A stretch of 64,000 nt of DNA from Neodiprion pinetum (taxonomy: Eukaryota > Arthropoda > Insecta > Hymenoptera > Diprionidae): positions 21,255,526 to 21,319,525 of the forward strand of contig NC_060234.1 of NCBI RefSeq assembly GCF_021155775.2, read 5' to 3'. Shown in pieces: positions 23,776 through 37,000 of the stretch. The position numbers were made by a program, and so were the translations under genes. Position 1 is the stretch's first letter; every line of letters begins with the position of its first letter. The notes under the pieces were generated by a model. That model saw only the letters and a program-made list of their open reading frames with translations, was not told the DNA's origin and did not search any database.

Positions 23776-26700
23776 TAGTCTAGGTATCGTACTCTTCGTT
23801 TTTCACTTGTTTATCACCGCACAAAATCGTTTTATTCCGATAAATTAATCTTTTGAAGTTTTGTGAAATTTTCTAAAACCTTATGGACGAGTTGTAGGTA
23901 CAAAATCTTATCAAAATTTTGAAAAATCTTTGAAGATTGTACGGAACAAAGTTTTGGACAAAATTATAGAATATTTTTTGAAACACCATAAAATCTTCTA
24001 TATCCGGTATATGCAATTCACGAATCATATCGACAAAGTCTTACGAGATCCCATAAAATTTGTAAGAGTCTCGCAGGTCTGACAGAGTCAAGTGAAGTTC
24101 GGTTGCTCGCACAATTATGAGAAATTGAAGATTGACGTGCTTCTGATGAAAAATATTCGTGCAACGTCTGACTTTGGCGCGAGTGGAAAAAAAATTTAAT
24201 AACGGAATACAGGTACGTCCAGGTTTTAAGATTATATAAAAACGAAGATAACACCACAAAAGATACTTCCGCAAGCAGGCGAACTGAATCCGAGGACTGA
24301 AAACGACGTCCGATATCTCGATAAGTTCCAGCGGTGCGGTGTAATCAGTGAGAGATAAAAGGCGGACTGAAAAAGTAATTCGAACTGATTTTGCCGATTG
24401 ATCAGCAAAACGGAACTCCTCTCCTCGAAGGGGTTGTAGAAAGAGGGATGAAATTACGGCTGAGCTGATTAACCGGCGGTTGAATAACCGCGGGATGTTG
24501 AGCTGATCGCGCGCTCCTCGAAACTTGGACGAAGATCTCTGCGGATTGAGTTGGGAATGAAAATAAGTGAGCATTCGTCAGCGAACGAGAAACGTAGAAG
24601 AGAATGGCTCGAACTTCGAGCTCTTCTTGCTTACTGCGAGTTCGTCTTCGGATAAGTTGTTTACCCGAGACGCCGGGTGCCGCGGAACTTGGCATTTTGA
24701 ATCTGACGCAGAAGACGGTTAATTAATTACACCCCGCATCCGCGGATATGCTTGTTTCGCCGGGAATCCCAAGCTGCCCCGGGGAAGAGAGGGACCCGAT
24801 ATCGATTCCGATAATAACAATTTCATTGACTTACACAGACCCTCGAAGCTCCGGCGGCAGTCAATTTCCGCAATTGACGACTCGTTTCCCGCTCGTGCTG
24901 CTATCGTTATTCCAGAAACGCTATTTTAGATCAAAGAATAATATTTAGACTGTCTCAAACTCGGTATCAACTTTACTCATAAGCCTCGAGAATAAACCCG
25001 TATTTTCGAATTATTTCAAGTCTCATCAAATCTTTGCGACATCATAGGGCAATGAAGTCTGTTAAAGTTTTTCAGAAACATTCAAATTACACGAAATATT
25101 TTTATACGTATACCGGGACAATCTCTTTAAACTTGAAAATCATCCATATTGTGAAATCTGTCGGGTTTTTACGAAATCTTTCGAAATCCTTTGCAATCCG
25201 ACGAGTCAACGATATCTTTGAAGATTGTTGAAATTACGTCAAATCGCTCTACATCGTGTAAAATATTGAGGCGTCGAATACAATTTTTCAAAATCACATA
25301 AGTCTTCTGTGTCACAATTTTGTTAAAGATTTAAAATTCTATGAAATTTTGTGACATTTAAAGTCTCAGAACATGAGAACTTCAATAGAATTTGGTAAAG
25401 TCTCTCATAAACTTGAATCTTCTGGAATTTGATAAAAAATGATTCAAATCACTTGAGATATTTATAATTTCTTTGAAATTCGCGTGGTAAGATGTTTAAA
25501 AATTGCATGAAATCGCATGAAATTTGAAAACTTGGAAGGATCATTAAATTGTAATCTAGTAAAATCTCCCGATTTACCTCGTTGAAAGTATTTTCAGAAC
25601 GGATAAAATTTTCTAAAATCGTTACAAAAATCTCATGAAATATTCTGAAGCTTGTCAAAATTCTGCGACGTAACGTGATGCGGTACGACGAGTTATTCGG
25701 AATCTCTTGAGGCGGTATGAAATCTTTTAAATCTTTCAAAACAACGTAAAATCCTTGGAACGCCGCAATCTTGAGAGCTGGCGTATAATTTCTACACCGC
25801 GTATAAGATACGGCTTAACTCTTTGGACGCATAGCTGAAAAGGCATAAATTAATAAGAGCTCGATATTCACGGACCAATTAGGTGGCGGGGAGGGAGAAA
25901 AGTCGCAAGAGAGAACTTCGCGGACGTTTCTAAATTAGATATCTGTTTGTAGATTGGGATCGTAAGATGAATTCTGCCGTGCGTAGGCGTCGTTAGATCC
26001 CTCCGAAGGTAGCTAAAGTTTGTGTGTTCGCCATGGAAGCCTCGCGTAGTCGGCTCGAGTCAAGTTGTCAAGAAGTAATATAATTCACCAGCCCATCTCT
26101 CGCCGTCTATCCGGAATTTTGAGATGGATACAGGAATCGAGAAGTTCCCCAACTTCGTAGCAGCGCAAAAATCACAACTTGTTAACACGTAACCGACACG
26201 CGTGTCGGTTATGTACGTATAACTTGACTGCCGTTCATTAGTCGCTGGCAGGTGTTTACCAGCCATCTACGTATCATGCCCGTTAAAACCAGAAGATTGA
26301 GCACTGGTAATTAGAACCAACCTCTCACCTGCGCCCTCGAGCTCTGGGCTCATTAAATTCTCGATATGAATTTACCGCTCGCTATGGTGATTGTGTCAAA
26401 CATTACGAAATGTAGTCTAATCATCGCCAGGTGGCAGTAATCGAAATTTTTCAGTGATTATTACTACATATCTGATGAATAATGAACAACTTTTCACGAA
26501 ACACTGGGGAAAAAAAATTTCCCTTCTTCATTCGGGAAAATTTTTACTTCAATCTGAATATTACTCTGGAACTCTATAAGGAGATTTTTTCAAGTCACCT
26601 GCAATTGACTTATGTTCTTTTACTAAGATTATTTTCGGCGTTTGGAAAATGCGCAAATCTCGAGTAATCCCCGAAAGTTGTTGAATTCCAACAATAATAT

Positions 26701-27203
26701 TTTCACAAGCTTTTTGAATTTTCCAGTATAACCTCCCGTAACTGATCTTATGAAATTGAGGAACTCTAAAATTTTTTTTCAATCTTTTGGAATAAGTCTG
26801 ATCCATGAGGCTGCAAATAATTTTTTATTCAATCGATACTTCGGGGAGTTTTTTTAGCCAAGCTACAAGCTCAACTTGCAAAGATATAAGTCACGAAATA
26901 TTCAGAACAAATTGAGAGGATCGTACGTCAAAAATACTATTCTATCCATCCTTTGATTTACTTGTAAAAATTTGCTGGAGAACTTCGGAACACTTTTAAA
27001 GGAATGCTGATGAGAAAGTATCTATCTAGTCGCAATTTTAAACCGAAATTTTTAAAGCACTTCTATAAGTAGAAGGGTACTGAGTCACTTTCGGTATAAG
27101 CCATCAGTATACACAGTCTTCGCTCATTTTTTTTTTCCTCACCTTATTCCATAGTTTCTCTCACGTTCCAGCATTCCTACACTATTTTATCGTGCCAGTC
27201 TTA
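23776..27203. other. AT-rich stretch with repeated gaaatctt-type words
   Basis: Much of 23850-24060 and 24950-25750 consists of loosely repeated words such as AAAATCTT, GAAATC and AAATTTT without a fixed period. It looks like slippage-degraded low-complexity DNA. A 177-codon minus frame with an ATG (24041-24574) is the longest ATG-initiated frame in ordinary sequence here. It has no recognisable domain and is probably chance. A 22-bp perfect palindrome lies at 26190-26211. Confidence 0.5.
26190..26211. other. 22-bp perfect palindrome
   Basis: The half-site TAACCGACACG is followed directly by its reverse complement, with no spacer. This could be a dimeric protein-binding site or a chance palindrome. 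Confidence 0.6.
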
Positions 27204-27282
27204 TTTCACATTCGTACGCTATTCCTGCGATTCTTTCCTGTTCCGCATTCCTATTCCATCGCATCGTTCTTCATCTGTTTTA

Positions 27283-28026
27283 CGTTCCCGTTGTATTTGA
27301 CAATTCCCCTCCTGTTTCACATTCCTATTCTATTCCATAATTCTGTTCCTGTTCCAAAATCTTGTCGCGTTCCATCATTCCTCTACCGTTCCACATTCCT
27401 ATCCATACTTCATCGTTCCTCTGCTGTTCCACATTCCCATTTTATTTCATCGTTCCGTTTCCGTTCCACGTTCCCGTTGTATTTGACAATTCCCCTCCTG
27501 TTTCACATTCCTATTCTATTCCATAATTCCGTTCCTGTTCCAAAATCTTGTCGCGTTCCATCATTCCTCTACCGTTCCACATTCCTATCCATACTTCATC
27601 GTTCCTCTGCTGTTCCACATTCCCATTTTATTTCATCGTTCCGTTTCCGTTCCACGTTCCCGTTGTATTTGACAATTCCCCTCCTGTTTCACATTCCTAT
27701 TCTATTCCATAATTCCGTTCCTGTTCCAAAATCTTGTCGCGTTCCATCATTCCTCTACCGTTCCACATTCCTATCCATACTTCATCGTTCCTCTGCTGTT
27801 CCACATTCCCATTTTATTTCATCGTTCCGTTTCCGTTCCACGTTCCCGTTGTATTTGACAATTCCCCTCCTGTTTCACATTCCTATTCTATTCCATAATT
27901 CCGTTCCTGTTCCAAAATCTTGTCGCGTTCCATCATTCCTCTACCGTTCCACATTCCTATCCATACTTCATCGTTCCTCTGCTGTTCCACATTCCCATTT
28001 TATTTCATCGTTCCGTTTCCGTTCCA
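27283..28026. repeat. 186-bp minisatellite, four exact-length copies
   Basis: Units start at 27283, 27469, 27655 and 27841, each beginning CGTTCCCGTTGTATTTGACA. They are almost identical; unit 1 differs from the others by at least one substitution (ATAATTCTG against ATAATTCCG). Each unit is built from degenerate TTCC-rich words of about 10-12 bp (TTCCACATTCC, GTTCCTGTTCC). Because 186 is divisible by three, a 298-codon plus-strand frame (27192-28088) stays open. It is a by-product of the array: it would encode a Ser/Phe/His/Pro-rich 62-residue repeat with no known family. Degenerate TTCC-rich sequence extends left to about 27170. Confidence 0.92.
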
Positions 28027-29384
28027 CGTTCCCACCATTTCCCACCGTTTCTCTTGCGTCGACCATTATTACCGACAGAACAAACTGAAATCGTGAAATT
28101 TTCTCGAGTTCTCCAAAGAAAAACCCTCACGATTTCGCTCGAGAGAAAAACACCATCCATGAAAAGCTCGTTAATGAGCCTGCTCTTGGTGCGCAACAGA
28201 GACGTTGTACGCAATAACCAGACGTATTTACCGCAAGGTGGCGGTTCTTGCTTCCAGTTTCGTCGCACGAGGCAATTTGGTGGGGGTATCGGGTGTGCAG
28301 GCGGCCGGAATGCAGATGGGGCGACGAAGGACGATGGCGAAAGTCACAAAACTATGCAGCGACGGGCCTTGCAAACCAGAAACAAAACAACCCCCGCCAG
28401 CGGCTCTGAACGGGCTTTTGGTGTGTTGGGCTGCATCGATCTTATACAACTCTCCTCGGATGACAAACTAGCAAACCACCAACCAATATTACGCGAGAGT
28501 GACTCCATCCCCACCCAAAACTTCCCCGAGCAGCTCGTTGCTGGGTCTATTCGACGCTCCGGGGAAATCGACCGGACATAAATACCTTCATTTCTACCGA
28601 GTCGCTCGTATCCTCGACGTGTCCTCCTCCCCCTATCCGTGCATTCATCTTAGAAATCTCCCTCGCGAATTACTGTTTACAACTCCGTTGTTCTGCTGTT
28701 CTGTCAGCAATTAGCGACATCAAGAGGGCTTTGAATAGCTGCTAATCATGCGGGAAGGTTTGCAAATAACCAACGATTACACGATTGGAATTGATATCTT
28801 CATACCGGACTTTTAAATTCGGAAAATGGTTTACATAACAGACTTGACGTAATTCAATGAAATTGCAAAAGACTAACTGAAAAACGAAAGTACCGCGATG
28901 ACAGTAAAGTTTTTTTTCTCATTTCTACGATAAAAGCGAGTGTGCTAAACTTTAAGACACCTGATTTTTTATTTTCAAATTATAAACAACACCACAATGT
29001 TGTGCAAAGGGCAGACTCATCGAATTTTCTGCTACCTTCTGCAGAAAGTTCGATAACTTGGACGATTATGGACCTTTTTTCAAATTTGAGAGGCCAAAAT
29101 GAAGATATAATTACTCTCTTTCAGCTGCGCGATCATTACTTATTTGCCAAAGTATACGAGATGCCTAAATTTCGATGACGCCCGAGGCAAGACGCGTCAA
29201 GATTACGGAGCAGGTTCGGTACGCATCATCCAAAGCTAGTACAATAATCGTACAGAGATCCCATTCGCACTACGAGGACAGTCTGAAGCTCGATCGCGTG
29301 CCCGTGACGTTGGTCGAGGGGGTTGTTGCCATGTCCCCGGCTCGTGTCACTGATAAGGACAGGTCTTAGGTGGTCGGACGAGGA
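28027..29384. other. GC-richer patch and AT-rich DNA without a recognised gene
   Basis: Between 28050 and 28720 several frames of 70 to 175 codons overlap. The longest starts at TTG, not ATG, and none shows a known domain. From 28740 the sequence returns to AT-rich. An ATG frame at 29175-29369 (64 codons) overlaps the stop of an upstream frame; neither is recognisable. Confidence 0.4.
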
Positions 29385-29451
29385 GGGTCAAAACGACCCC
29401 GGTTATGGTTGACGGGCACAGAGTCGCCCGTCAGACCGTTCAACTCGGTCT
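29385..29451 (+). other. three consecutive perfect hairpins
   Basis: Hairpin 1 is GGGTC-AAAAC-GACCC (29385-29399). Hairpin 2 has an 8-bp stem TGACGGGC/GCCCGTCA with an 8-nt loop (29410-29433). Hairpin 3 is AGACCG-TTCAACT-CGGTCT (29433-29451). The 7-nt loop of hairpin 3 fits a tRNA T-loop pattern, but no matching acceptor stem or A-box was found, so this is not called a tRNA. It could be a structured RNA segment or a decayed tRNA-related sequence. Confidence 0.4.
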
Positions 29452-29855
29452 CCACGTGGCAAGATAAGGGCTGAAGCTCGGCCCTCTCGAGACACCTGAA
29501 GACTTCATCCCCTCTTCTTTAATGCCTGCCAGACTTCAGACTGAACCCATTACAGATAGAGCGAGACAAAGAGGTGGGGATATTTTACGAATTGCAGCCG
29601 TTTGTCACCAGGTGAGTATGAGAAAACAAAAAGCCAGTGAAACAATTTCACGCACAAATTTGCTATAGTGGAACTTAATTTTCGTTGACCGCTCGATCGC
29701 AGGAAATTGCAGTTGTGTAAGTTTTCTTCGTCTAGAGTCGATTCTTGTACGGATAGTTGAAAAATTTTATGTAGTGGAAACGTTATTTTTTCTTTTCTGT
29801 ATGGATCTGAGAGTAAATTTTACCCCAATTTTGGTTCAAGGATGTATGGGATGTA

Positions 29856-30000
29856 CGTATTTGGCTCAAACACGAAATCCGATAAGAACCGTTTGATGCT
29901 TCGGCAACGCCTTCGCTGACACTATGTAATATTTGACTGGCACGAATCTTGTCGCACGATTCGACGTTTCTCATCGGATCACGCGTTTCAGCCAAATACG
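29856..30000. repeat. imperfect inverted repeat
   Basis: Arms 29856-29891 and 29965-30000 (36 nt each) match at about 30 of 36 positions when one is reverse-complemented, around a 73-nt loop. Outer ends are CGTATTTGGCT / AGCCAAATACG. This could be a decayed MITE, a foldback or a hairpin RNA precursor. Confidence 0.65.
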
Positions 30001-33000
30001 GAGTCCGCTGAATCGATCAGAATCCAACATATTGAGGATACAGTCAGTTGAAGAATGTGTCAAAACAAAAACGCGACTGAGGAGATATTTAAAAAATACA
30101 TCTAATATCGTCAAGTTAAATGTGATTCAGAAATTCTATTTGATCTACAAAATATATAAAGACTGATCGTATTATTCTACTATTTCTTTTACCAAAAAAT
30201 TCGTATAGTGCGTCCGATTTTGATGATCAGCTTATTTTATTCCTAAATAAATATACCGCGACTAGAAATTGTTCGAGACAAGTTATTTCTTTAGCTCGTC
30301 GAGTGGTAAAAACAACCTTACGTATATCCGTTCTAATTTACAAATGATGATTTGTAATTGTGATTTATCATCGATCAAAATAGGACAATCAGTAGAGAAA
30401 TAATATTGTATTCCTCAGTTATACAGTAACTAAAATATAGCTTTGAACGAGACTTTCCAAGCCTTTATTTTGCATAATCTTTTTATTCTAACCATTTTTT
30501 CGACTGGTCCTTACGTCTCGCACATGTATGTAACACATCGTAAATCAATCATTCCAGCTAAGACGTCTTCAGCTGTAACTATTGCGCTACGAACTATTTC
30601 AATTGTGAAATCGATTACAAGTTTAATATTTTCACTTCAAAACACTATAATCTGACAAATTCTCGTAACTATAAGTCGGAACTGTGCCTTATAGGATCAA
30701 GACGGACGAACTGACTAACCTGATTTAAGAATTGTCTCGTCCACGCGGAGTAGCGGCAAGTCAACACGTTCCGGTATAACCAGATCCTTGTTACAAAAGG
30801 ACGCGTTACCCGAGTACGAGCAAAGCGCCGTCCTGACTCACGACGAATGGCTAGGGAGCAGACGACGTAGCAAAGCTCTCGTCTGACGTGAGAAATTAGA
30901 AATTTGATTCTAAGATTAGTTTGACAAATTAAAGAATAAAAGCAAGTAGACAGGAGAGACAGGAGATGGAAAAAATTTGAGTTATAAAAACCGATTTATT
31001 CCGCGTATAAATTTCAAAGAACGTAGTTTTGTAATTATTATTCAAATTTAACCGGTCGTATATTACCCATTAATTTTTGCCAATTCGAAGGAAATTTTGC
31101 CAATTCTTTAGATCTCAGTTTTTGTTAAATTTTACCACGTGATCTAAAGTAAACATATCGAATCCGCTTCTGTACCACAGAAAATGGCTGCTCTCAGAGG
31201 GTTAAAACGAGCAGCTTGGAAAACAAAAATAGCTTCGTATTCATTAGATTTTATTTTGTTTTTGTAAAACCTTTTCGGTATGTTTCTTTTCTTTTAAAAT
31301 TTACCCTGCAATCTTATTTCATTGTAGAATAATTTCGCAAATGCAGGCAAGCAACTATCTCGATAGCATAGTTTTCAACGACGGTGAAACGAACTAGGTG
31401 TACGGCATTCTGTTATTCTGTGTCCAATGACCGATATTTGTGGACCTGCAGTGAGGAAACTATTCGCACATGTAAAACAATAGTAGGCTCGGGGTTTTAT
31501 CCGAGCTCTGCAGAACGACGGTAATTGTTTATCCGAGTTTTGCGAATGTGACAAAGATAATAAAAAAAATTCCCCGAGTACACGAAAACTCAATTACATT
31601 AAACAGCACAAGGTTTTTTTTTTTTTTTTTTTTTGACTACGCAGAACCTAAATCCTTTTGTCCCTATCTCAGCGACGGTCCTTTTATTTAATAAAACCAA
31701 CTAGTGATCATCCTCTCGCAAGCAGTGAGCTCACACAACGACCTGCTTTCAAGATCTCTCGCTCTCGGAAACAGGTAAACGTTACAACAGTTTATATAGT
31801 ACAGTACATTACGATGCGAGAGTGCGCAAAGTAGGTAATTTCCGCACTAACGTCGTTTTACGCTCGCGGGCGATAAAAGAGCGAGTCCGGGTACACCTGC
31901 GCAGCGTACGAGTATCGTATACTATTTTTCCCATAAAGTTGCGCAAAGTTCGACAGGTCTACCAAAGAAGACAAAGGACGGCGGGATGTTAACGAACCGG
32001 CACTCAAGCCAGCGGCGTTCGCATGGGTGTCTGTACACAATGTAATAAGATAGGTACGCCTCGGTATCGTACGTACATTCTTATCCATTCCCGCACGCTC
32101 TTTACAGCGTATGGGAAAGTGGTACTTTGCAAACGCAAATCTGTGCGAAAAATCGAAATTTGCGCACGGTGATAGAAAAAAGTACATTTTACAGTCCGAT
32201 TATTTAGAATTTTCGCTCGCTCGCGAGCGTTGTAAGATAATTAAACAATGAACAAATTGCGATCAAGTTTGACGACACTGTCTTACGAAAAATCATGACG
32301 AATACGACTATGCGGGGAATATTTTCAGTCAGCATGAACAGAGTTGACGATAACGAGGTCCCACTGTACGACACGCCGCTTTTGCAAATCGACTGTTTGG
32401 GTTAGACGCCCGCGTGTGCGCTTAGAGACAAGGAGAAAAGGATAAGGAGAACCGGAGGTATAAGAGCTGCCGCCTTAAGAAGTCTCCGACGCTTCGACTC
32501 GGGCCGCTGCAGGATATTACAAGGATATTTTTCCTCTTTCCTAAGGTAAAACTTTACGAGATATGTATATACTACACTTGAGGGATGTGAATACCGTATC
32601 AGAATGGACGTGTGGATGTGCGTTCACGTCTCTGTGGAATTTCTTGTGTGTCCAACGTGTCGTTTATGTACTCGTATGTACGAGTATACATGTACGTATA
32701 TTCCTGGCTGCATCCGCGGCTCTAGAATGCAAATGGATATCGGGATACGGGATTATTTATAATATTCAATTCAGCTTTAAGTGGCGGGGATAAGGATTGG
32801 AAATACAGTTTTCAAGAGAATGAAAGGAGAGATGTATCCCTATCTATCGAGTCCGGAAGTAGATTAGTTGTCGCTCTTTAAAATTTACACGTGGGAATGA
32901 AAATTATTGTGGTATTTACTGCTTCGGAGGCTGGCGCGATTTTGCTGTTGCTAATACTGCATTTTTTGTAACTACAGCTTTTCTTCGTGGTGAATTGGAC

Positions 33001-33018
33001 CGTTAATCTGGTAAAGTA
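30001..33018. other. AT-rich non-coding stretch
   Basis: No gene was recognised. It contains a T21 homopolymer at 31614-31634 and a mildly GC-richer zone at 31840-32510 with a 109-codon minus frame (31858-32187) of no recognisable family. Confidence 0.55.
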
Positions 33019-33447
33019 CACTAAGAGAAATTTTTAGTTCCGGTTACCGCTCGGTCCTTAACTATTTTCATTTTTTACCACAATTGAAAAATACAGTTCT
33101 AGGTACAAAATGAAAATTAGTTTTCTAGCCGTTACCGGAAAGTCTAGTATCCGTTACTATTCTTTCTCATTACGATCACTGTTACTATATTTTCTTGTAA
33201 CTGTTGCGAAAATTTAATGCTTGTGCACTAATAAATTGATGTTAAAGTCTTATTTTAACTAAAAAAGTAGAGTAAACCGAACAAACTGATTTTGCATTGC
33301 AAATACCAAAAAAGCATCGACAATAGCGCAAAATGGTTACGCGTACCTCGTCTGTCGCAATTCCAACAATATTCAAACAGTCTTCTTAACGATACCTGTT
33401 TTACTGAATTTTTCTAGTTCCTGTAACAATTGAAATTTTTCTCGGTG
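33019..33447 (+). mobile_element. MITE family 1, copy 3
   Basis: Full-length plus-oriented copy with ends CACTAAGAGAAATTTTTAG and GAAATTTTTCTCGGTG, preceded by TA. The internal TTTTCATTTTTTACCACAAT block and the CTAGTTCCTGTAACAA block near the right end are both present. Confidence 0.9.
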
Positions 33448-33831
33448 TTGCTTTATTTCTTTAGCAGTTGTTTCCATGTTCATACAGGACAAAATGCGAC
33501 CCATGAAAAGGTAAACTCAAATTACATGCCCGCAGGACTGATATACCACTTGACCTAATAAAAATAAACACAAGTCTTAAAAGTAAAATTCAGGTATAGT
33601 TGCAAGAATACAAGAAAATAAATCCAAAAAAAAGAAAATGTGGAGAAAACATATATAGTTTAATTTCAGTATTTCGGAGCTTTCCAATTTTTTCACAAAG
33701 TTCAGAACCAATGTTACGGTAATAAGTATTGATTCTGTTTGCCATTTCCATGGGATATAGAATATTATCTTTTTTTTTTTTATTCCATTCTCTCGACGTC
33801 GTTTACGTACGTATACTTCAAAATGTAAGGT

Positions 33832-34026
33832 ATGGCGGAAAGGAGCACAAAGGAAGTACGTTATTATTTACGCGAACGAGAGCCTCAAAATTTTCATGAG
33901 GCTTCTGAGGATGAAGAGGACGGAGAGAAAGTTGAAGAGCATATTTCCGACAGTCGGGACGCCGATGAAGATTATCCCATTTTCAAATGTTTCAATGAAC
34001 ATACCGTTTTGAGCGGCGGGAAATGA
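33832..34026 (+). CDS. small acidic open frame, unknown
   Basis: ATG-initiated frame of 64 codons. The middle is strongly acidic, with EDEEDGEKVEEH followed by a short Ser/Asp-rich run. Acidic N-terminal segments of this type occur in piggyBac-family transposases, so a decayed transposase N terminus is one possibility. No downstream transposase domain was found and the similarity is only compositional. A MITE lies 0.4 kb upstream. It may equally be a chance frame. Confidence 0.2.
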   Translation: MAERSTKEVRYYLREREPQNFHEASEDEEDGEKVEEHISDSRDADEDYPIFKCFNEHTVLSGGK

Positions 34027-37000
34027 AACTATACCTTTCTGAAAGATAATTGTCTGAACTTTAAAAGCTTACGGTATTTCTTTTCGATATTTATTTACTG
34101 CAGATTTACATTTTTTTAACGAGTTTCAGTTTTTTTTTTTTTTGCAACTTATCGTGTGAATTCTGAATATTATTGCCAAAGTCTCGATATACTTCATCCT
34201 AAAAACGATTGTAACACGCGGTAGAGATCCTCGGGAGTATCCGTGAATTTTTTCAGACTTTTAAAAAACGCACGACGTAAAGAAATACGGAAAGTAAAAG
34301 ACCCAGAAGTTCCGTGAAAGCGGTAAAAAGAAAACTGGTTCCGTGGAGGGTTAAAATCATCAACTATGAAATGATTTTTATGTTTTTTAATTTTTTCTGA
34401 ATAATGTTTCAAGTCCCTGATAAGTTCAGTTTTTGGTAGATCATGTGATCTGTACAGTGATGAACTTATTGCTTAATTCATCTTTATCATCAATTCTTGT
34501 AGCAGAATTCAGCATCCATAGTTTCGTTATATCTTCTCTTACATACATCATAACGCCATCATTAATATTTATTTTACTATTGTTATAATAAATTTTATAT
34601 CCGTCTATGGTAAAGTACAAATAATGATCAAGTATTCTAGTTTTAACCTCGAGACTCTCGATAAATAATTGCAGTTTATTATGATTCGCATTTAGGCTTC
34701 TGATATAAATTTACATATTTACAATAATCACTGTGTGTTTTAATATTTTTATTGAGGGTATTCAAATTATTAAGATTTCTCTCACTTTTAGTGATCTCAG
34801 CAAAATTTTTTTCTAACAAGTCCATATTTAACTTCATTTTCAAATTCTTGATTATTTATACTTACTGTTCTTGGCAAGGCATGTTGTTTATCTTCAGCCT
34901 ATCTTCAATCTATTTCGAACAATTTTCTTTCGCTTTGAAGATATTTAAAAAACTATTTACCCATGCAATCGACAAACTCATCGTTGAATATTTTGCATTC
35001 TGTTTAATTTAAAGATGGAAAATTCGTTTGATCTGGTACCCGAATGAATTAAATAAAAATTGATTAAACGACGAACAGAAATATTGGGGCAAACTTTGCT
35101 CTCTCGATCAGAACGGTACTCTCAACTCACTCTGCAGACGTAAAACCGATGGTTGAAAAAATATGATAGTATACATACGATACGTACGCATTAAGCATGT
35201 TTGAACGTACAGACATGGAAAAAACGAATTACTCTAGATTGCTCTTGATAAAGAAATTCTTTCATCGAATTCTCTTTAGTACCCTACATCAACATACTTT
35301 CAATTCCTGCCTCAGCTTCCGTGTCGAAATCAATCTTTCAAGTAATAGTATAATGTCGCAGTGCGGCTCTTTAGCGTTGAAACCTAGGGGGAATTAAAGG
35401 AGGTTCGACAAAAGCGTTCGGTAACGCAAATTAATTTTCTTCAACACCGTTTCGTACTCGGGCTGAATTTAAACTCTTTTATTATCATCCACAAGTTGCT
35501 CGTCCTCTCTCATTCTCTTTCTCTCTCTCTCTCTCTCGCTCTCCGTCTTTCTCTTCCCTGCGGCGAGCAAACGAGTAAACGATACGACTGCACCCATTCT
35601 CAAAGATTCACCCCATTTTTTTTTCACAGGATCGTGAAGCAAACATACTTTTCTTAGATTTGGAAATCTCTTTGGTAGGAATTAAAAAAGTAGAGGAATA
35701 GAAATAAAATATATGGAAAATCTCCGTTAATATTTGTGATTTGATATTGAAACTTTGACAAGAAATTTCACATTTTTAAAAAATTTTCCACGGTTTTCTA
35801 ACAACTTCAAAAGTGTTTATAATCAATTATTACGACAATTATTGTACTGTAAAAATGACCTAAACAACGCTTTGAAAACTTTAACTTACATTAAAGAACC
35901 TCCGTCTTCTGAAACAGTTTACTTAAGGAAAAGTGCAGACATAAAATAATACATCTTACATGAAAAAAATGCTGTCTGAATTTTTATGAGACCTTCGCTT
36001 TCTTTTATTACTACTTTTGAGACAGTTTGCTATGCAAGGGAAATCAGAAATTATACAATTTTTCGGTGGATCGAAAATTGCGCAAGAATTATTTCTGTAA
36101 GTTTATTTCGAAGTCAAAATTTTTCGCAGCATTCAATGAATACTTCTTCGACATTTTTGTACAACTCAATTGACACCTTACGACAATTCGCGGATTCTGA
36201 GAATTTCAGAGCGATCTAGCTCAGAAAATATAACTACATGAAATATTTCTGATTTTTCTTCAATTCTGTTACTTGAATAATCAGAAAACTGATGAACCGA
36301 CCGAATAAAAATCCAATCAGATCTAAATAAGCGATATTTGCGTCGATTACGATCAATATCATCAAAATCCGTTCATTCATTGTCGAGATATCGTCGAACC
36401 AAAAATTGATCACTCACTCACGCTCAGTATCCGTACGAAAATGGTCGGAGATGATTTTTCAAGCCGCGAAACGCGAAAATTTGGCAAATAAGAAAACGGC
36501 CTTTTATTTCTGGGTGATTCTAATAAATTCCTTCGTTTTCTGCTTCGATGAACAGAAAATCAGTCAGATTGTATTTCAATGCATTTCTCGCAGATGAATT
36601 TCTGCACCAACAAATAATACAACACGTGATCTGATCTCGCGAGTTTTGCAAAAAAGAAAAATTAATAATTTCAACAAACCTCGAAGCGATCGTACCTCGC
36701 GTAAAACGAAAAGCTTCTTTGTTTATCCATCTAGTTAAATCCTCAACTTTATCTGAATTCCGGCGGCATGAAATACTCGTCCTTTTATCGAGAGACGGGA
36801 GCAGGACGCCAACGAAAATCGAACCGTCCCCGTTTTTTCAATATGACCCGATCTCTTTCCGTCCAGACGATTTAACTTGTTGTTTACCGGGCAGTTATCG
36901 TCCGGAAGAAGCTAACAATAAATGTAAATTCGATACGAGACTTGGGTAGAAAGCTCGAGTCCTTTTTTGGAATACCTACAAGGGTTGTTCGAGTGGGGGT

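Noticed and set aside
24041..24574. 177-codon minus-strand frame with ATG
   Set aside because: No recognisable motif and overlapped by another open frame. The lower half lies in loose low-complexity DNA.
27192..28088. 298-codon open frame, the longest in the window
   Set aside because: It is produced by a 186-bp tandem repeat whose length is a multiple of three, with low-complexity Ser/Phe/Pro/His content, no domain and no splice or promoter context.
29410..29460. tRNA suggested by a T-arm-like hairpin
   Set aside because: The middle hairpin has an 8-nt loop and an 8-bp stem, and no acceptor stem partner for TCCACGT was found.
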